A stretch of 5,726 nt of DNA from Propionibacteriaceae bacterium (GTDB lineage: Bacteria > Actinomycetota > Actinomycetes > Propionibacteriales > Propionibacteriaceae), in NCBI GenBank assembly GCA_003153855.1, contig PMBM01000168.1:1-5726 (forward strand). Reading direction: 5' to 3'. A program made the position numbers and the translations under genes. This document shows, one piece after another, positions 5,202 to 5,726 of the stretch. The notes below the pieces were generated by a model. The model did no database searches. It saw nothing but the letters and a program-made list of their open reading frames with translations, and was not told the origin of the DNA. Position 1 is the first letter of the stretch. Every line of letters starts with the position of its first letter.

Positions 5202-5726
5202 CGTCCAGCGCCGTCGTCGTCTCGGACGTGTCCAAGTCGTTCCGCATCTACCGTGACCGCAACCGGTCGCTCAAAGCGACCGTGATCAAAGGCCGTCGGG
5301 CCAGGTACGACGAGTTCTGGGCCCTCAAGGACATCGACCTCGACATCAAGCAGGGCACGACGTTCGGACTGCTCGGGAACAACGGGTCGGGAAAGTCGAC
5401 CCTTCTCAAGTGCATCGCACAGATCCTCGAGCCGAACAAGGGGTCGATCAGGCACGTGGGTCGCATGGCCGCCATGCTGGAGGTCGGGTCCGGCTTCCAT
5501 CCCGAGCTCTCGGGGCGTGACAACGTCTACCTCAACGGTGCGATCCTCGGGATGAGCAAGGCCGAGATCGACCGGAAGTTCGACTCGATCGTCGATTTCT
5601 CGGGCGTGAGCGACTTCATCGACCAGCCCGTGAAGAACTACTCCTCCGGCATGTACGTGCGGCTCGGGTTCTCGGTGTCCATCCACGTCGAGCCCGACAT
5701 CCTGCTGGTCGACGAAGTGCTGGCCG
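5198..5726 (+). CDS. wzt: ABC polysaccharide exporter ATPase (Wzt/TagH/RfbE-like), cut by window end
   Basis: The first 176 codons of the nucleotide-binding partner of the preceding permease. The start is the GTG at 5198, overlapping the permease TGA (5199-5201), with GGAGGA at 5189-5194 as ribosome binding site. Motifs in order: an N-terminal Wzt-like segment SFRIYRDRNRSLKATVIKG (14-32), YDEFWALKDIDLDI (37-50), Walker A GNNGSGKST (60-68), LEVGSGFHPELSGRDNVYLNG (94-114) in place of a standard Q-loop, the signature YSSGM (148-152) as used by this family instead of LSGGQ, and Walker B DILLVDE (167-173) with catalytic E173. The D-loop, H-loop and any C-terminal carbohydrate-binding domain lie beyond the window, so I cannot tell whether the substrate is recognised through a Wzt C-terminal domain. 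The motifs seen are intact, so it should be an active ATPase powering polysaccharide export. Confidence 0.93.
   Translation, partial: MTSSAVVVSDVSKSFRIYRDRNRSLKATVIKGRRARYDEFWALKDIDLDIKQGTTFGLLGNNGSGKSTLLKCIAQILEPNKGSIRHVGRMAAMLEVGSGFHPELSGRDNVYLNGAILGMSKAEIDRKFDSIVDFSGVSDFIDQPVKNYSSGMYVRLGFSVSIHVEPDILLVDEVLA

Noticed and set aside
5287..5500. Non-standard Q-loop and YSSGM signature in the Wzt-like ATPase as signs of decay
   Set aside because: Both are usual in polysaccharide-exporting Wzt/TagH ATPases as I know the family; Walker A, Walker B and the catalytic Glu are intact.

Overview
The window is high-GC DNA with the codon bias of an actinobacterium (G or C at most third positions, GTG used as a start). 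Its gene content points the same way. It holds a decaprenyl-phosphate phosphoribosyltransferase of the kind that supplies arabinose donors for the actinobacterial cell envelope, and a Wzm/Wzt-type polysaccharide exporter. I cannot fix the genus from the sequence. A Micrococcales-type organism (Cellulomonas and relatives) is only a guess.

Layout, left to right. (1) Positions 1-1925, minus strand: the first 641 codons of a secreted protein of unknown function that runs off the left edge. It has a clear signal peptide, one Asp-box (BNR) motif and three Cys pairs with near-constant spacing, and looks like a beta-propeller. (2) Positions 1926-2171: a 246-base gap, relatively AT-rich in its right half, with a perfect 8-bp inverted repeat just upstream of the secreted gene's ribosome binding site. 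(3) Positions 2172-3227, minus strand: an adenosine deaminase-family hydrolase with a complete metal and catalytic set but an altered substrate-site motif. (4) Positions 3263-4204, minus strand: a UbiA-family decaprenyl-phosphate phosphoribosyltransferase, 35 bases upstream of the deaminase and probably co-transcribed with it. (5) Positions 4205-4343: a 139-base divergent intergenic region. (6) Positions 4344-5201, plus strand: a Wzm-like ABC-2 permease. (7) Positions 5198 to the right edge, plus strand: a Wzt-like ATPase, overlapping the permease by 4 bases and cut by the window end.

How they fit together: the two transcription units leaving the 4205-4343 region make a lipid-linked pentose-phosphate precursor (minus strand) and export a polysaccharide (plus strand). 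The locus therefore reads as part of a cell-envelope polysaccharide cluster. The deaminase is the odd member: its neighbours do not explain it, and its active-site motif leaves its substrate open. I see no mobile element, CRISPR array, tRNA or rRNA. Nothing here is clearly an undescribed system. The best leads are the deaminase substrate and its gene pairing, the secreted propeller-like protein, and the hairpin in that gene's leader.
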